NCBI GenBank assembly: GCA_937915545.1 | Contig: CALGIJ010000016.1 | Span: forward strand, 1-64,000 | DNA: 64,000 nucleotides | Direction of reading: 5' to 3' | Source: an uncultured Desulfobacterales bacterium | Lineage (GTDB): Bacteria; Desulfobacterota; Desulfobulbia; Desulfobulbales; Desulfocapsaceae | Shown here: one piece after another, positions 63,255 through 64,000 of the stretch | Position numbering within the stretch: position 1 is the first letter of the stretch | Layout of the letters: each line of letters begins with the position of its first letter | Program-made: the position numbers and the translations under genes | The notes under the pieces: model-generated | Told to the model about the DNA's origin: nothing | The model's database searches: none | What the model saw: the letters and a program-made list of their open reading frames with translations, nothing else

Positions 63255-64000
63255 TCAGTTGCCGCGCAGCGAGTCGTCGTATTTTCGCAGATAGATCTCG
63301 GAGAGGGTTAAAAAGGCGGTGAGGATCAGCGGCCCGTAGATGATGCCCAGCACCCCGTAGACCGCCATGCCGCCGATGATGAAGAGAAAGATCCACAGGG
63401 TCGGCATGTGCATGCGCGTGCCGACCATCTTCGGCTTGAGCAGGTACTCGACCCCGAGGGAGAGGAAGAGGTAGCTGACGAAGACGAAGATGCCTTCGCC
63501 GATACGGTCGCCGATGGCGAGGATGATGGCGGTGGGGATCATCACCAGGCCGATGCCGAGAATCGGCATGAAGGCCACCACGGCCATGATGCAACCCCAG
63601 AACACCGGGGAGCTGAGCCCGAGGAAGGAGAAGATGGCGCCGCCGATCACCCCCTGGATGGCGCCGCAGATACCGTTGACCTTGATGATCGCGCTGGCGA
63701 TCTCCTGGAACTTGTCAATGAGCAGGCGGTCTTCGTCTTCGGGCAGCGGCGACAGGCGCACCAACTGGTCGAGCATGCGCGGCAGGTCCATGAGCAGGAA
63801 GAAGATGACGACGATCATCAGCAAAAACATGAAGAAGAAGTTGAGGATGTTGGCCACCCAGGAGCTGATCTGGTTGTAGAGCAGCATCCCGCCCTGGCGT
63901 GCCAGGGAGAAAAAGGTGCTGGACAGCTGCGAGGGGTCGAACTCGATGCCGACCTGCCGCAGATACTCGCGTAACTGGAGGATATGGCGGTTTTCCTGGA
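63255..64000 (-). CDS. AI-2E family transporter (partial, continues beyond the window)
   Basis: The frame is open from 64000 down to a TGA at 63255 and so is cut by the window edge; at least 248 residues are present. Multiple membrane helices are seen (ILNFFFMFLLMIVVIFFLLMD, GAIFSFLGLSSPVFWG, IMAVVAFMPILGIGLVMIPT, LWIFLFIIGGMAVYGVLGII). The family-typical EYLLKPKMVGTRMHMPTL segment sits between them and GPLILTAFLTLSEIYL closes it. Members are proton- or sodium-coupled exporters such as TqsA/YdiK. The N-terminal part lies outside. It is convergent with the DisA_N-like gene. Confidence 0.9.
   Translation of the reverse strand, partial: QENRHILQLREYLRQVGIEFDPSQLSSTFFSLARQGGMLLYNQISSWVANILNFFFMFLLMIVVIFFLLMDLPRMLDQLVRLSPLPEDEDRLLIDKFQEIASAIIKVNGICGAIQGVIGGAIFSFLGLSSPVFWGCIMAVVAFMPILGIGLVMIPTAIILAIGDRIGEGIFVFVSYLFLSLGVEYLLKPKMVGTRMHMPTLWIFLFIIGGMAVYGVLGIIYGPLILTAFLTLSEIYLRKYDDSLRGN

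Overview
The window is GC-rich, densely coding DNA from an anaerobic bacterium, most likely a member of the Desulfobacterota (Desulfobulbales-like). This placement is inferred from gene content: a mercury-methylation pair (hgcA-hgcB), a five-subunit bidirectional NiFe hydrogenase (hoxEFUYH), rubrerythrin, a non-heme ferritin, a tungstate ABC transporter, threonine catabolism genes, sigma-54 systems and many two-component proteins. I see no rRNA, tRNA, CRISPR array, insertion sequence or prophage. The whole window reads as chromosomal backbone.

Layout. 0-2.8 kb: queuosine precursor operon queC-queD-queE-queF plus a SUI1/YciH-like gene. 2.9-5.3 kb: three secreted proteins. 5.4-10.5 kb (minus): hoxE-F-U-Y-H. 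11-17 kb: orphan receiver, UspA, and a giant hybrid histidine kinase translationally coupled to an HD-GYP regulator. 17-18.6 kb: a degenerate cytidylate-kinase-like gene behind a sigma-54-type promoter, then two 146-aa membrane/CxxC paralogues arranged tail to tail. 18.8-24.7 kb: small winged-helix proteins, a Fur/PerR regulator with a palindromic operator over its promoter, nitroreductase, radical SAM protein, AlaC and RlmI. 24.7-33 kb: coiled-coil exoprotein, rubrerythrin, a MetE-like/acyl-CoA-ligase pair, and a tdh-kbl-pirin operon. 33.3-37.6 kb: lipoprotein, NtrB/NtrC-like pair, DUF169 protein. 37.6-40.2 kb (minus): metC-hgcA-hgcB. 40.6-45.5 kb: 1070-aa orphan membrane protein, ferritin, LOG protein. 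45.5-54.3 kb: hydrolases, amidohydrolase, glnK-amtB behind a textbook sigma-54 promoter, thiolase. 54.4-58.6 kb: tungstate regulator-tupABC and UspA. 58.8-64 kb: SGNH/MBOAT acyl-transfer pair, a DisA_N-like sensor protein and an AI-2E transporter cut by the window edge.

The most notable observation is in hgcA. A well-formed start (GGAG ribosome-binding site, ATG at 39038) lies 28 codons upstream of an in-frame UGA at 38954-38952. The frame then runs without interruption through the conserved HgcA protein. The UGA directly follows a Cys codon. Within 30 nt downstream is a perfect 6-bp hairpin whose apical loop carries GGUC, which is the geometry of a bacterial SECIS. This suggests a selenocysteine-containing HgcA. 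Standard gene callers would start the protein downstream and lose the first 58 residues.
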